64,000 nt of DNA. It comes from Ruegeria intermedia (GTDB lineage: Bacteria > Pseudomonadota > Alphaproteobacteria > Rhodobacterales > Rhodobacteraceae). The translations under genes and the position numbers were made by a program. Every line of letters begins with the position of its first letter. Position 1 is the stretch's first letter. This document shows, piece by piece, positions 1-11,745 of the stretch. Under the pieces are notes generated by a model. That model was not told where the DNA came from. It searched no databases and saw only the letters and a list, made by a program, of their open reading frames with translations. Location of the stretch: positions 1-64,000 of the forward strand of contig NZ_FQVK01000003.1 in NCBI RefSeq assembly GCF_900129345.1. The letters run 5' to 3'.

Positions 1-2
1 CA

Positions 3-575
3 ACCCGTCGCGACCAATCCCGGTCGCGGCATAACCGAGCGGGAAATCCACCTACAAAACGGCTCGAAACTGTTCAAACGAACCGAACCACCTCTCCCAC
101 CTCTGCCTTTGCCGTCACCGGCGGGCCGGACGGGGCCGCCTGCGCTCTCTGCGACACCTGCCGCACCCAGGTCGAGGGCGGTCTGGACCCCAACCACATG
201 CGCTGCCTCGCCACCGCCATGTGGTCCGAGGACCCCGCCACGCAGGTTCTGGCCGCGCGCCTTCTGAAACGCCTCTCGGATCACGACTGGGCCCGCGACC
301 TGTCCGAGCAACTCTGGCTGGACGAGGAAACCCAGGCCTGGGCCGACAACGTCCCAACCAAAAGTCAGCACCGCGACAGCAACGGTGCGCCGCTGGCTCA
401 GGGCGATACCGTGGTTCTGATCAAGGACCTGCCCGTCAAGGGTGCCGGCTTTACCGCCAAGCGCGGCACGGCAGTGCGTGGCATCTCGCTTGTGCCCGAC
501 AACCCCGAGCGTATCGAAGGACGTGTCGAAGGCCAGCGCATCGTCATCCTGACCAAGTTCGTCAAACGCAAGTAA
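3..575 (+). CDS. PhnA-domain zinc-ribbon protein, 5' end unresolved (partial)
   Basis: The last ~65 residues match the PhnA C-terminal domain (GDTVVLIKDLPVKG, then a final TKFVKRK), a small SH3-like fold found in a broadly conserved protein of unclear function that is not needed for phosphonate breakdown. The first ATG in this frame is at 198, but family-like coding clearly extends upstream of it: CALCDTC and TCRTQVEGGLDPNH are read from about 141 to 197 and form a zinc-ribbon segment. The frame stays open to the window edge but has no ATG, GTG or TTG there, and the residues before about 105 look unlike the family. Either the start lies left of the window, or a one-base indel near 101-104 separates a cysteine-containing N-terminus in another frame. 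Identity is fairly sure; the start is not. Confidence 0.6.
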   Translation, partial: TRRDQSRSRHNRAGNPPTKRLETVQTNRTTSPTSAFAVTGGPDGAACALCDTCRTQVEGGLDPNHMRCLATAMWSEDPATQVLAARLLKRLSDHDWARDLSEQLWLDEETQAWADNVPTKSQHRDSNGAPLAQGDTVVLIKDLPVKGAGFTAKRGTAVRGISLVPDNPERIEGRVEGQRIVILTKFVKRK

Positions 576-630
576 TCTGACACAGAGGCGTCGCCGCAGG
601 CCCCACGTCGCGCCTTCAATCATCAATTGA

Positions 631-657
631 CCCCTGCCGCGATTTGCGCCGCAGGGG
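631..657 (+). terminator. Hairpin downstream of the PhnA-domain gene
   Basis: Inverted repeat CCCCTGC (631-637) and GCAGGGG (651-657) with partly pairing loop, about 55 bases after the stop codon. It is followed by Gs rather than a T tract, so termination is plausible but not strongly supported. Confidence 0.3.
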
Positions 658-735
658 GGGTGTTTCAGAAGGTCCGGGCCATCCCGGATGTGTCACCGCA
701 GCACCGCGGCCTTTGGGTCGTGTCTGCGGTGCGTT

Positions 736-4089
<3,354 letters not shown>

Positions 4090-4261
4090 GGCCTGGTCCC
4101 TTCGATTTTGCACGAGTCGCTGGCGCCGCCCAAGCGCCCAAATTGTCGTGCGTTATAGGGACCCGGGCAAAAGGTGCAAGGGGGATCGGAAACGGAAGCG
4201 AAATTGCCGCTTTCCCCCCTTTCCCTCGGCGCCGTATTCTCTATATGCCGCTGCACGGCAG

Positions 4262-5395
4262 ATGAGGAAACAAGTGCGCATTCGTTTCGATCAGGGACCC
4301 GCCGGTCCGGGCACCGGTTTCGATCGGCCCGCCCAGGTGATCCGCGCCGACCGGGCGGAGCAGGTGCCCCAGGCGTTGGCGGCGCTGGATGACGCGCGGG
4401 CACAGGGCGGCTGGCTGGCCGGATATGCCAGTTACGAGTTGGGCTATGCGCTTGAGCCCAAGCTGGCCGCAAGGCTGCCCGCGACCCGTCGATTGCCGCT
4501 TTTGTGCTTTGGCGTGTTCGATGGCCCGAGCGTGCAGGATCTGCCGTCCGGTGCGGCCGGGCTGACTGCGTTCCAGCCGCGTTGGAGCGAGGCGCGCTAT
4601 GCCGAAGCTTTCCGCGCCGTGCATGATGCGATCGGGGCCGGGGACATCTATCAGGCCAACCTGACCTTTCCCATCGACCTGGAAACCGAGGGCGACGGCG
4701 CCGCGCTCTATGCCGCGCTGACCGCCGGGCAGCCGGTCGGTCATGGCGCGCTGGTCCAGCAGGACGGGCTGCCCGATCTGCTCAGCCGCTCGCCCGAGCT
4801 GTTCTTTCGCACCGATACCGACGGAATGATCGAGACCCGGCCGATGAAGGGCACCCAGCCGCGCAGCGCCGACCTGGCCGAGGATGCGCGTCGGCGCGAC
4901 TTCCTGTCCTCGGACGAAAAGAACCGGGCCGAGAACCTGATGATCGTGGACCTTCTGCGCAATGACATCAGCCGCGTGGCGCTGCCGGGAACCGTTCAGG
5001 TGCCCGAGCTGTTCAAGGTCGAGACCTACGCCACCGTGCATCAGATGGTGTCGCTGGTGCAGGCGCGGCTGCAGGTGGGGGCGGGGTTGTCCGACATCCT
5101 GACGGCGCTGTTTCCCTGCGGTTCGATTACCGGGGCGCCCAAGATCCGCGCGATGGAGATTCTGTCGGATCTGGAGCCCTGGCCGCGCGACATCTATTGC
5201 GGCACCATCGGCTGGGCCGCCCCGGACGGGCGGTCGGAGTTCAACGTCGCGATCCGGACCTTGATGGTCGAGGGCAATCGGGCCACGTTGAACGTCGGCG
5301 GAGGCGTCGTCTGGGACAGCACCGCCGCGTCGGAATACGAGGAAGCGCTATGGAAAGCCCGGTTCGCCCGCCAACTGAGCCTGATTTCCGCCTGA
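4262..5395 (+). CDS. pabB: Aminodeoxychorismate synthase component I
   Basis: Chorismate-utilising enzyme of 377 residues that joins chorismate and ammonia to form 4-amino-4-deoxychorismate for folate. Diagnostic C-terminal motifs are GSITGAPKIRAMEIL near residue 288 and a KNRAENLMIVDLLRND segment. It is shorter than E. coli PabB because the N-terminal part is reduced. The glutamine amidotransferase partner PabA is not fused and not in this window. The downstream class IV aminotransferase overlaps its 3' end by 46 bases, fitting a coupled PabB-PabC unit. The start at MRKQVRIRF is chosen by family alignment; GTG four codons later is an alternative. Confidence 0.9.
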   Translation: MRKQVRIRFDQGPAGPGTGFDRPAQVIRADRAEQVPQALAALDDARAQGGWLAGYASYELGYALEPKLAARLPATRRLPLLCFGVFDGPSVQDLPSGAAGLTAFQPRWSEARYAEAFRAVHDAIGAGDIYQANLTFPIDLETEGDGAALYAALTAGQPVGHGALVQQDGLPDLLSRSPELFFRTDTDGMIETRPMKGTQPRSADLAEDARRRDFLSSDEKNRAENLMIVDLLRNDISRVALPGTVQVPELFKVETYATVHQMVSLVQARLQVGAGLSDILTALFPCGSITGAPKIRAMEILSDLEPWPRDIYCGTIGWAAPDGRSEFNVAIRTLMVEGNRATLNVGGGVVWDSTAASEYEEALWKARFARQLSLISA

Positions 5396-5997
5396 TCGAA
5401 ACCTTTGCGTTTCGGCCCGGGCAGGGCTTTGTACGTGTGACCCGTCACCTGCGGCGTATGGCGCGGACTGCGGACTGGCTGGGTGTTCGGTTCGACGTGC
5501 GGCGCGTCGGCGAAGTGTTGGACGGTGTGTCCGGCGCTGACCCGCTGCGGTGTCGGCTGACGCTGGACTTGACCGGTGTACCCAAGATCACCACGGGGTC
5601 TTTGGCAGACAACCCGCCGGGCTGGACGGTGGGCCTGGCGACGCCGCGGCTGACGTCCTCGGACATCTGGCTGCGCCACAAGACCACCCGCCGCGCGATC
5701 TATGATCAAGCGCGGGCGGAATTACCCGACGGCGTGGACGAGCTGTTGTTCCTGAACGAACGGGATGAACTGTGCGAGGGCACCATCACCAACCTGTTCG
5801 TGGAAACGGAAGACAGGCGCCTGTTGACACCTCCGGTTGCCGCGGGCCTGCTGCCGGGCATCCTGCGTGAGGAGTTGCTCGAAACCGGACGCGCGACCGA
5901 GGCGGTCCTGACCCTGCATGACCTGGCCGCCGCGCACCGGGTCTGGATGGGCAATTCCCTGCGCGGTTTGATCCCGGCCCGGGTGATATTGCCATGA
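5350..5997 (+). CDS. Aminotransferase class IV (PabC-like aminodeoxychorismate lyase)
   Basis: PLP-dependent fold-type IV protein of 215 residues. The PLP lysine is in LRHKTTRR and the cofactor-phosphate segment in CEGTITNLF. In context it should be the 4-amino-4-deoxychorismate lyase giving p-aminobenzoate: the reading frame begins inside the 3' end of pabB in another frame, so its translation is probably coupled to pabB. It is shorter than E. coli PabC (about 270 residues) but this small form is common in Rhodobacterales. Branched-chain or D-amino-acid aminotransferase activity is less likely given the neighbour. Confidence 0.82.
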   Translation: MESPVRPPTEPDFRLIETFAFRPGQGFVRVTRHLRRMARTADWLGVRFDVRRVGEVLDGVSGADPLRCRLTLDLTGVPKITTGSLADNPPGWTVGLATPRLTSSDIWLRHKTTRRAIYDQARAELPDGVDELLFLNERDELCEGTITNLFVETEDRRLLTPPVAAGLLPGILREELLETGRATEAVLTLHDLAAAHRVWMGNSLRGLIPARVILP

Positions 5998-6665
5998 GCG
6001 ACCGCAGTTCTGCGCGTGGATTGCAGGTGTCGAACCTGCGCCTGAAGGCTGAATTCGTGGCGTTCTTTGTCGCGGTCCCCTTGCTGATCGCGGTTCTGTT
6101 TCCACCCGACTGGATGTTTCCGGCTCTGTTCTTCTTCACCGCCATCGGAATCGCCCTGCTGCATCGCACTCCGGGCTTTTCCTGGGCCGAGCTGCGCTAT
6201 GGCTGGCGCAACTGGCGCTGGGCCGAGGTGATCGGGTTCTCCTTCGCAATGGCGGCGATCTGTTCGGCCCTGGTGATGGCCACGCGCCCCGATGCGGCTT
6301 TTTACCTGTTGCTGAACCGGCCCGAATTTCTGGCCGTGATCTGGCTGGGCTATCCGTTGCTGTCGGCGCTGCCGCAAGAGCTGCTGTTTCGCACGCTGTT
6401 CTATCGCCGCTATCACGCGATCCTGCCCGACGGCGCGGCCTTGCCGTTGCTGAACGCCGGGCTGTTTGCCTTTGCGCACCTGATGTATTGGAGCTGGATC
6501 GTCACCGTGATGACATTCGCGGGCGGGCTGCTGTTTTCATGGGCCTACCGCAAGCGCGGGTCGTTCTTCTATGCGGTGCTGCTGCACGCGATCGCGGGCA
6601 ACATCATCTTTGCCGCCGGGCTTGGCGTGTTCTTCTATTCCGGCAACGTGCAGCGCCCGTTCTAG
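5994..6665 (+). CDS. CPBP-family intramembrane protein
   Basis: Polytopic membrane protein of 223 residues with about six hydrophobic segments and the CPBP/Abi (Rce1-like) signature motifs: QELLFR, FAFAH and HAIAGN. The family contains intramembrane glutamyl proteases that process prenylated proteins or bacteriocins in other organisms; the bacterial substrate is unknown. The first position of the usual EExxxR motif is Gln here, preceded by Pro. The start ATG overlaps the PabC-like stop (ATGA), so it belongs to the pab transcript. It ends 5 bases before the convergent Cfa-family gene. Confidence 0.85.
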   Translation: MSDRSSARGLQVSNLRLKAEFVAFFVAVPLLIAVLFPPDWMFPALFFFTAIGIALLHRTPGFSWAELRYGWRNWRWAEVIGFSFAMAAICSALVMATRPDAAFYLLLNRPEFLAVIWLGYPLLSALPQELLFRTLFYRRYHAILPDGAALPLLNAGLFAFAHLMYWSWIVTVMTFAGGLLFSWAYRKRGSFFYAVLLHAIAGNIIFAAGLGVFFYSGNVQRPF

Positions 6666-6670
6666 GGGCG

Positions 6671-7897
6671 CTACTCGGCGGCGTCGCGCATGTCCTGATC
6701 GGGTTGATACAGATAGTCCCGCGTCAACGGCGCCGCGTCGCGGCGATGGCCCAACTGCAGTTGGAAAACGGTCTGGTCGCGCTCCTCGAACACCAGGATG
6801 CAGGCGGTCAGATAGAACCGCCACATGCGGATGAACCGGTCGTCATACATCGCGCGCACCTGATCCAGATTGGTCTCGAACCGGTCGCGCCAGGCGCGCA
6901 GGGTCAGGGCATAATGCAGCCGCAGGCTTTCGACATCCAGGAACCACAGACCGGTGCGTGCCACGGGTCTGACGATTTCCTCGAGCGACGGGACATAGCC
7001 GCCCGGGAAGATGTACTTGTTCAGCCAGGGCGACTGGCCGGTGGGCGGCCCGTTGCGGCCGATGGAATGGATCAACGCCACGCCGTCGGGCTTCAACAGG
7101 GCGGCGACTCGGTCGAAATAGGTGCGCAGCTGTGGCGCGCCCACATGCTCCAGCATCCCGACCGAGACGATCCGGTCGAACTGATCCTGCATCTGCCGAT
7201 AGTCCATCAGCCGGACGTCGATGCGGTCGGTCAACCCGGCCTGCTGCACCCGCGCGGTCGCGGTACGGTGCTGATTCCGCGACAGGGTCAGCCCGGTCAC
7301 ATGCACGCCGTGGTCACGCGCCAGCGTCAGGGCCAGACCGCCCCAGCCGCAGCCGATGTCCAACACGCGCATGCCGGGTTCGAGGCACAGCTTGCGCGCA
7401 ATATGCGCCTTTTTGGCGGCTTGCGCCTGTTCCAAAGTCATCCAGGGCTGCTGAAAATAGGCGCAGCTGTACTGCATGTCAGGGTCCAGCATCAGCCGGT
7501 AGAAGTCGTCGGACAGGTCATAGTGATGCGCCACGTTGCGCCGCGCTGAGCGGACCGAGTTGCGCTGCAGGATCGGTCGCAGCAGATACCCGGCCCAGTC
7601 CTGGATCTGCTGCAGCAGGGGCAACGACCCGCTGGCCGCGCATCGGATCGCGATCCGCATGGCGCCTTCCAAACCGCCTTCGTCGACGGTCAGGGTACCG
7701 TCCATGTAGCCCTCGCCAAATGCCATCTCGGGGCTGTGCACCAGGCGCGCCATCAATGCAGGGTCATGCAGAGTGATATGCGCCTCTGGCTTCGTGGCGT
7801 CGCCATAGGTGCGCGCAGTCCCGTCCGGGAAGGTGACCCGCAGAGTTCCGCGGGTGATGAAACCCCGCAATACGCGATCCAAAACAGTTTGCCACAT
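6671..7897 (-). CDS. Cyclopropane-fatty-acyl-phospholipid synthase family methyltransferase
   Basis: SAM-dependent methyltransferase of 408 residues, the normal length for Cfa-type enzymes, which add a methylene across double bonds of membrane phospholipid acyl chains. Features seen: N-terminal lipid-binding-like domain, [10 protein letters not shown] at about 124-133, the SAM-binding LDIGCGWGG at 179-187, and SVGMLEHVG further on. Related paralogues have other lipid substrates, so the exact reaction is an inference. Transcribed convergently with the pab/CPBP unit; the upstream 195 bases are shared with aspS, which is divergent. Confidence 0.9.
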   Translation of the reverse strand: MWQTVLDRVLRGFITRGTLRVTFPDGTARTYGDATKPEAHITLHDPALMARLVHSPEMAFGEGYMDGTLTVDEGGLEGAMRIAIRCAASGSLPLLQQIQDWAGYLLRPILQRNSVRSARRNVAHHYDLSDDFYRLMLDPDMQYSCAYFQQPWMTLEQAQAAKKAHIARKLCLEPGMRVLDIGCGWGGLALTLARDHGVHVTGLTLSRNQHRTATARVQQAGLTDRIDVRLMDYRQMQDQFDRIVSVGMLEHVGAPQLRTYFDRVAALLKPDGVALIHSIGRNGPPTGQSPWLNKYIFPGGYVPSLEEIVRPVARTGLWFLDVESLRLHYALTLRAWRDRFETNLDQVRAMYDDRFIRMWRFYLTACILVFEERDQTVFQLQLGHRRDAAPLTRDYLYQPDQDMRDAAE

Positions 7898-8092
7898 CGG
7901 CCGAAAACCTCCTTGCTCAAGGGGCCTGGCTCCCGCGTGCCGGGAAAGCTATTTGAGTTCACCTGTCCGAAACATAGCGATTTTTTTCGAATTTGTCTGC
8001 ATTCCGGCCCGCATCGCGCCCCGACACTTGACTTCCCGACCCGATCGCGGTGTATCGGCGCGACGAATTCAGCGCCCGAAGGGATATCATCC

Positions 8093-9868
8093 ATGCACGC
8101 TTATCGCAGCCACACCTGCGCCGATCTGACCGCCGCCAATGTCGGTGAAACCGTCCGCCTGTCGGGTTGGGTTCATCGGGTGCGAGATCACGGCGGCGTG
8201 CTGTTCATCGACCTGCGAGACCACTATGGCGTGACGCAGGTTCTGTGCGACGGCGACAGTGAAGCATTCAACGCTTTGGAGAAAGTGCGCTCGGAATGGT
8301 GCATCCGCATCGACGGCACGGTCAAGGCGCGCGACCCCGAATTGGTGAACCCCAAGCTGCCCACCGGCGAGATCGAGGTCTATGTCCGCGAACTGGAAGT
8401 GCTGGGCGCGGCCGAGGAACTGCCGCTGATGGTGTTCGGCGATCAGGAATATCCCGAGGAAACCCGCCTGCGCTATCGGTACCTGGACCTGCGCCGCGAG
8501 GCGATGCAGCGCAACATGGCACTGCGCTCGGACGTGATCGCCAGCATGCGCCGCCGCATGTGGGATCAGGGATTCCGCGAATACCAGACGCCGATCATCA
8601 CCGCCTCCAGCCCCGAGGGCGCGCGCGACTTTCTGGTGCCCTCGCGCCTGCATCCGGGCAAGTTCTACGCGTTGCCGCAGGCGCCGCAGCAGTTCAAGCA
8701 GCTGATCATGGTGTCGGGCTTCGACAAGTATTTCCAGATCGCGCCCTGCTTCCGCGACGAAGACCCGCGCGCCGATCGCTCGCCCACCGATTTCTACCAG
8801 CTCGACCTCGAGATGTCCTTCGTCACCCAGCAGGACGTGTTCGACACGATCCAGCCCGTGCTGACCGGCATCTTCGAAGAGTTCGGCGGCGGCCGGAAGG
8901 TCGACAAGGTCTGGCCGCAGATCTCCTACAAGGACGCGGCGCTGTGGTATGGAACCGACAAGCCCGATCTGCGCAACCCGATCAAGATGCAGGTGGTGTC
9001 AGACCATTTCCGGGGGTCCGGTTTCGCGATCTTCGCCAAGCTGCTGGAACAGGAAGGCACCGAGATCCGCGCGATCCCCGCACCGGGGGGCGGCAGCCGC
9101 AAGTTCTGCGACCGGATGAACGCTTTTGCCCAGAAGGAAGGCCTGCCGGGTATGGGCTACATCTTCTGGCGCGAGGGCGAGAACGGGATGGAAGCAGCCG
9201 GCCCTCTGGCCAAGAACATCGGTCCCGAACGCACCGAGGCCATCCGTCTGCAACTGGGGCTGGGCAAAGGCGACGCGGCCTTCTTCCTGGGCGGCAAGCC
9301 CAAGGCCTTCGAAAAGGTGGCCGGCAAGGCCCGTGACGTCATCGGCGAGGAACTGGGCCTGACCGAAAAGGACCGGTTCGCCTTTGCCTGGATCGTGGAT
9401 TTCCCGATCTACGAAAAGGACGAAGAAACCGGCGAAATCGATTTCGAGCACAACCCGTTCTCGATGCCGCAGGGTGGCATGGAGGCGTTGCAGGGCGACC
9501 CGCTCGAGGTCAAAGGCTATCAGTACGATTTGGCCTGCAACGGCTACGAGCTTGTGTCGGGCGCGATCCGGAACCACAAGCCCGAAATCATGCTCAAGGC
9601 CTTCGAACTGGCCGGCTATGGCGAGGACGAGGTCAAAAGCCGCTTTGGCGCGCTGTTCAACGCGTTCCACTATGGCGCCCCGCCGCATGGGGGCTGCGCC
9701 GCCGGCATCGACCGGATCGTCATGCTGCTTGCGGACGAGGCCAACATCCGCGAGGTGATGATGTTCCCGATGAACCAACGCGCGGAAGACCTGATGATGC
9801 AGGCGCCGTCGGACCCGACCTCGGATCAGTTGATGGAACTGGGCCTGCGCGTCATTCCGCAGGATTGA
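8093..9868 (+). CDS. aspS: Aspartate-tRNA ligase
   Basis: 591-residue class IIb aminoacyl-tRNA synthetase, matching bacterial AspRS length. The N-terminal OB fold reads [12 protein letters not shown]; motif 2 is [10 protein letters not shown]; motif 3 is in [13 protein letters not shown]; the bacterial-specific GAD insertion lies in the middle. Start MHAYRSHTC is supported by GAAGGGA about 9 bases upstream. Whether it also charges tRNA-Asn depends on the presence of gatCAB and asnS elsewhere, which cannot be judged here. Confidence 0.97.
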   Translation: MHAYRSHTCADLTAANVGETVRLSGWVHRVRDHGGVLFIDLRDHYGVTQVLCDGDSEAFNALEKVRSEWCIRIDGTVKARDPELVNPKLPTGEIEVYVRELEVLGAAEELPLMVFGDQEYPEETRLRYRYLDLRREAMQRNMALRSDVIASMRRRMWDQGFREYQTPIITASSPEGARDFLVPSRLHPGKFYALPQAPQQFKQLIMVSGFDKYFQIAPCFRDEDPRADRSPTDFYQLDLEMSFVTQQDVFDTIQPVLTGIFEEFGGGRKVDKVWPQISYKDAALWYGTDKPDLRNPIKMQVVSDHFRGSGFAIFAKLLEQEGTEIRAIPAPGGGSRKFCDRMNAFAQKEGLPGMGYIFWREGENGMEAAGPLAKNIGPERTEAIRLQLGLGKGDAAFFLGGKPKAFEKVAGKARDVIGEELGLTEKDRFAFAWIVDFPIYEKDEETGEIDFEHNPFSMPQGGMEALQGDPLEVKGYQYDLACNGYELVSGAIRNHKPEIMLKAFELAGYGEDEVKSRFGALFNAFHYGAPPHGGCAAGIDRIVMLLADEANIREVMMFPMNQRAEDLMMQAPSDPTSDQLMELGLRVIPQD

Positions 9869-10027
9869 TCCAGCCCGCTCGGACCTCTCCGTACCCGCTG
9901 CCAAACCAGGTTCAGCGGGTGCGCACGTATCCGCTGGCCTGTCAGGTTTTGCCGTGGGCGGCCGATCTGGGACGGTTGTTCCGGCCGGGATCCTTTCGGC
10001 TGGGCTAAGATCCCAAGGCCGCAAGCT
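9869..10027. other. Intergenic region after aspS with a hairpin
   Basis: No gene seen. An inverted repeat ACCCGCTG (9893-9900) and CAGCGGGT (9913-9920) lies 25 bases after the aspS stop and may act as terminator, although no T tract follows. The rest shows no clear signal. Confidence 0.35.
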
Positions 10028-10147
10028 TCAATCCAGCCATCCGGGCTGATTCTGTCGATTGACCCGAATGGCCCGCGCCTGTCGCCGGGATTGTCGGTAC
10101 CACCAGGCGCACAGCAACGCGGTGGTGATGAAAAACGCCGTGGTCAT
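10028..10147 (-). CDS. Small putative single-span membrane protein (39 aa)
   Basis: Short ORF of 39 residues whose ATG directly follows the stop of the response-regulator gene (TGAATG), suggesting translational re-initiation. The N-terminus is hydrophobic (FFITTALLCAWWY, residues 5-17) and is followed by a strongly basic stretch (RQSRRQARAIR), the pattern of a small inner-membrane protein with its C-terminus in the cytoplasm. I do not recognise a family. The evidence is position, hydrophobicity and charge only, so it could be chance. Confidence 0.4.
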   Translation of the reverse strand: MTTAFFITTALLCAWWYRQSRRQARAIRVNRQNQPGWLD

Positions 10148-10867
10148 TCAGATGGCCTCCCGTCGTTCAAGACGGTTTTGCACCAGCCCGGCGACACGGG
10201 CGGCCACGACCGTTACGGGGGCGCCTCTGACGCGTGATGTGGCCAGCTGTTGCGCCGCTTCGGCCAGAACCGAGTCACCGGCGTCGCGCGCGACGCCGCG
10301 CAGAAATTGCGCCGCGTAGTCCAACGTTCGGTCATCGGCGGGCCCGGTCAGAATGTCGGCGATGTGCGCCATGTCGTCCTGATAGGCCATCGGGTCCGCT
10401 GAGATTTCTTCGTCGCGGACTGCATGCAGGTTGCCGGGTCGCCGGTCCTCTGGCAGCAGTTGAAGGATTGTCTTTTGAAAATGCGCCAGCGATTTCAGCG
10501 GTTTGGCCATGAATCCATCGGCCCCGGCCCGCAGCGCCAGATCCTGCGCGCCGTCGTCACCGGACATGCCCAGAATGGCGCTGATGCGGGGGCTGGCGAC
10601 GTCGAGTTCCGCGATCAGATCGGCCCCCGAGCCGTCGGGCAGGCCCATGTCCACGATGATCACGCTGGGGCGGTAGATCTGAAGATGCCGCCGGGCGGAT
10701 CTGAGGCAGTCCGCGCGCCGGATACGGGCGCCGCTGTGCAGGCACATCAAGCGCAGGGCGTCGCAGGCATATCGGCTGTCCTCGACAACCAGGATCGTCT
10801 GCCCAAGCAACGGCCGTGCGGCGCTTGGTGCAGGGGTGGATGCGGCGAAGGGCACCGAATCGTCCAT
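10148..10867 (-). CDS. Response regulator receiver-domain protein
   Basis: 239 residues with a CheY-like receiver domain at about 23-135: acidic pair E29-D30, phosphoacceptor D73 in VDMGLPDGSG, and K122 in FMAKPLK. The C-terminal ~100 residues are helical and contain no recognised DNA-binding or catalytic domain; they resemble an HPt-like bundle without an obvious phosphorylatable histidine. No histidine kinase is adjacent, so the signal is unknown. A strong AAAGGAG precedes the start. The 39-residue ORF behind it is probably co-transcribed. Confidence 0.85.
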   Translation of the reverse strand: MDDSVPFAASTPAPSAARPLLGQTILVVEDSRYACDALRLMCLHSGARIRRADCLRSARRHLQIYRPSVIIVDMGLPDGSGADLIAELDVASPRISAILGMSGDDGAQDLALRAGADGFMAKPLKSLAHFQKTILQLLPEDRRPGNLHAVRDEEISADPMAYQDDMAHIADILTGPADDRTLDYAAQFLRGVARDAGDSVLAEAAQQLATSRVRGAPVTVVAARVAGLVQNRLERREAI

Positions 10868-11001
10868 GGCAGAACTCCTTTCAGCAGATGCCTCACGCTA
10901 GGAAGATCTGGATAACACAGGGTTAACGCGCGCTTTGACGCACTTGCCCTTTTCAGGGGCTGCGCCCATAACCATCGACGACCCGAACGAAGGAGTTTGT
11001 C

Positions 11002-11406
11002 ATGATCGGCCGCCTCAACCACGTCGCAATCGCGGTTCCCGACCTCGAGGCCGCTTCGGCGCAGTATCGAAACGCGCTGGGTGCCAAGGTCGGCGACCCG
11101 CAGGACGAACCCGATCACGGGGTGACCGTGGTGTTCATCGAATTGCCGAACACAAAGATCGAGTTGCTGTACCCGCTGGGTGACGACAGCCCCATCAAGG
11201 GGTTCCTGGAAAAGAACCCCTCGGGTGGCATCCATCACGTCTGCTACGAGGTCGAGGACATCATCGCCGCGCGCGATCACCTGAAGGCGACCGGTGCCCG
11301 CGTGCTGGGCAACGGAGAGCCCAAGATCGGCGCGCATGGCAAGCCCGTTCTGTTCCTGCACCCAAAGGATTTCAACGGCTGCCTCGTCGAATTGGAGCAG
11401 GTCTGA
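11002..11406 (+). CDS. mce: Methylmalonyl-CoA epimerase
   Basis: Glyoxalase/VOC-fold protein of 134 residues that interconverts (2S)- and (2R)-methylmalonyl-CoA, or ethylmalonyl-CoA, in propionyl-CoA and ethylmalonyl-CoA metabolism. Family motifs: LNHVAIAVPDLE at the N-terminus, GGIHHVCYEV near residue 75 and the terminal CLVELEQV; the histidines at 7 and in HHVC and the late Glu are the usual metal ligands. GAAGGAG precedes the ATG. The DUF1467 gene 21 bases downstream is its normal neighbour in alphaproteobacteria. Confidence 0.93.
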   Translation: MIGRLNHVAIAVPDLEAASAQYRNALGAKVGDPQDEPDHGVTVVFIELPNTKIELLYPLGDDSPIKGFLEKNPSGGIHHVCYEVEDIIAARDHLKATGARVLGNGEPKIGAHGKPVLFLHPKDFNGCLVELEQV

Positions 11407-11427
11407 ACTCGGCAGGGAGGTTCTTGT

Positions 11428-11703
11428 ATGACCATTACGGCCGCGCTGGTTCTGTTCGCCGTCATCTGGTTTATGACCCTGTTGGTCGTGCTGCCCGTGC
11501 GCATCAAGACGCAGGGGGATCTGGGCGACATCGTGCCGGGCACCCATGCGGGTGCGCCGGAAGTTCACCACATGAAGAAGAAACTGTGGATCACCACCGG
11601 AATTTCGATCGTCTTGTGGGCGATCATTGCCGGAATCATCGTGTCGGGCGTCATCTCGATCAGGGATTTCGACTGGCTGAACCAGCTTGACCCCGTCGAG
11701 TGA
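11428..11703 (+). CDS. DUF1467 family membrane protein
   Basis: 91 residues with two hydrophobic segments (about 3-23 and 53-75) separated by a cytoplasmic loop containing the family's VLPVRIKTQG segment. Function unknown; the family is small, alphaproteobacterial and nearly always beside mce, as here. GGGAGG lies just upstream of the ATG. Probably co-transcribed with mce. Confidence 0.85.
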   Translation: MTITAALVLFAVIWFMTLLVVLPVRIKTQGDLGDIVPGTHAGAPEVHHMKKKLWITTGISIVLWAIIAGIIVSGVISIRDFDWLNQLDPVE

Positions 11704-11745
11704 CTCCGGCGGGGTGCTTGCGTTTGCTTAGGGGAGTATCTGCTG

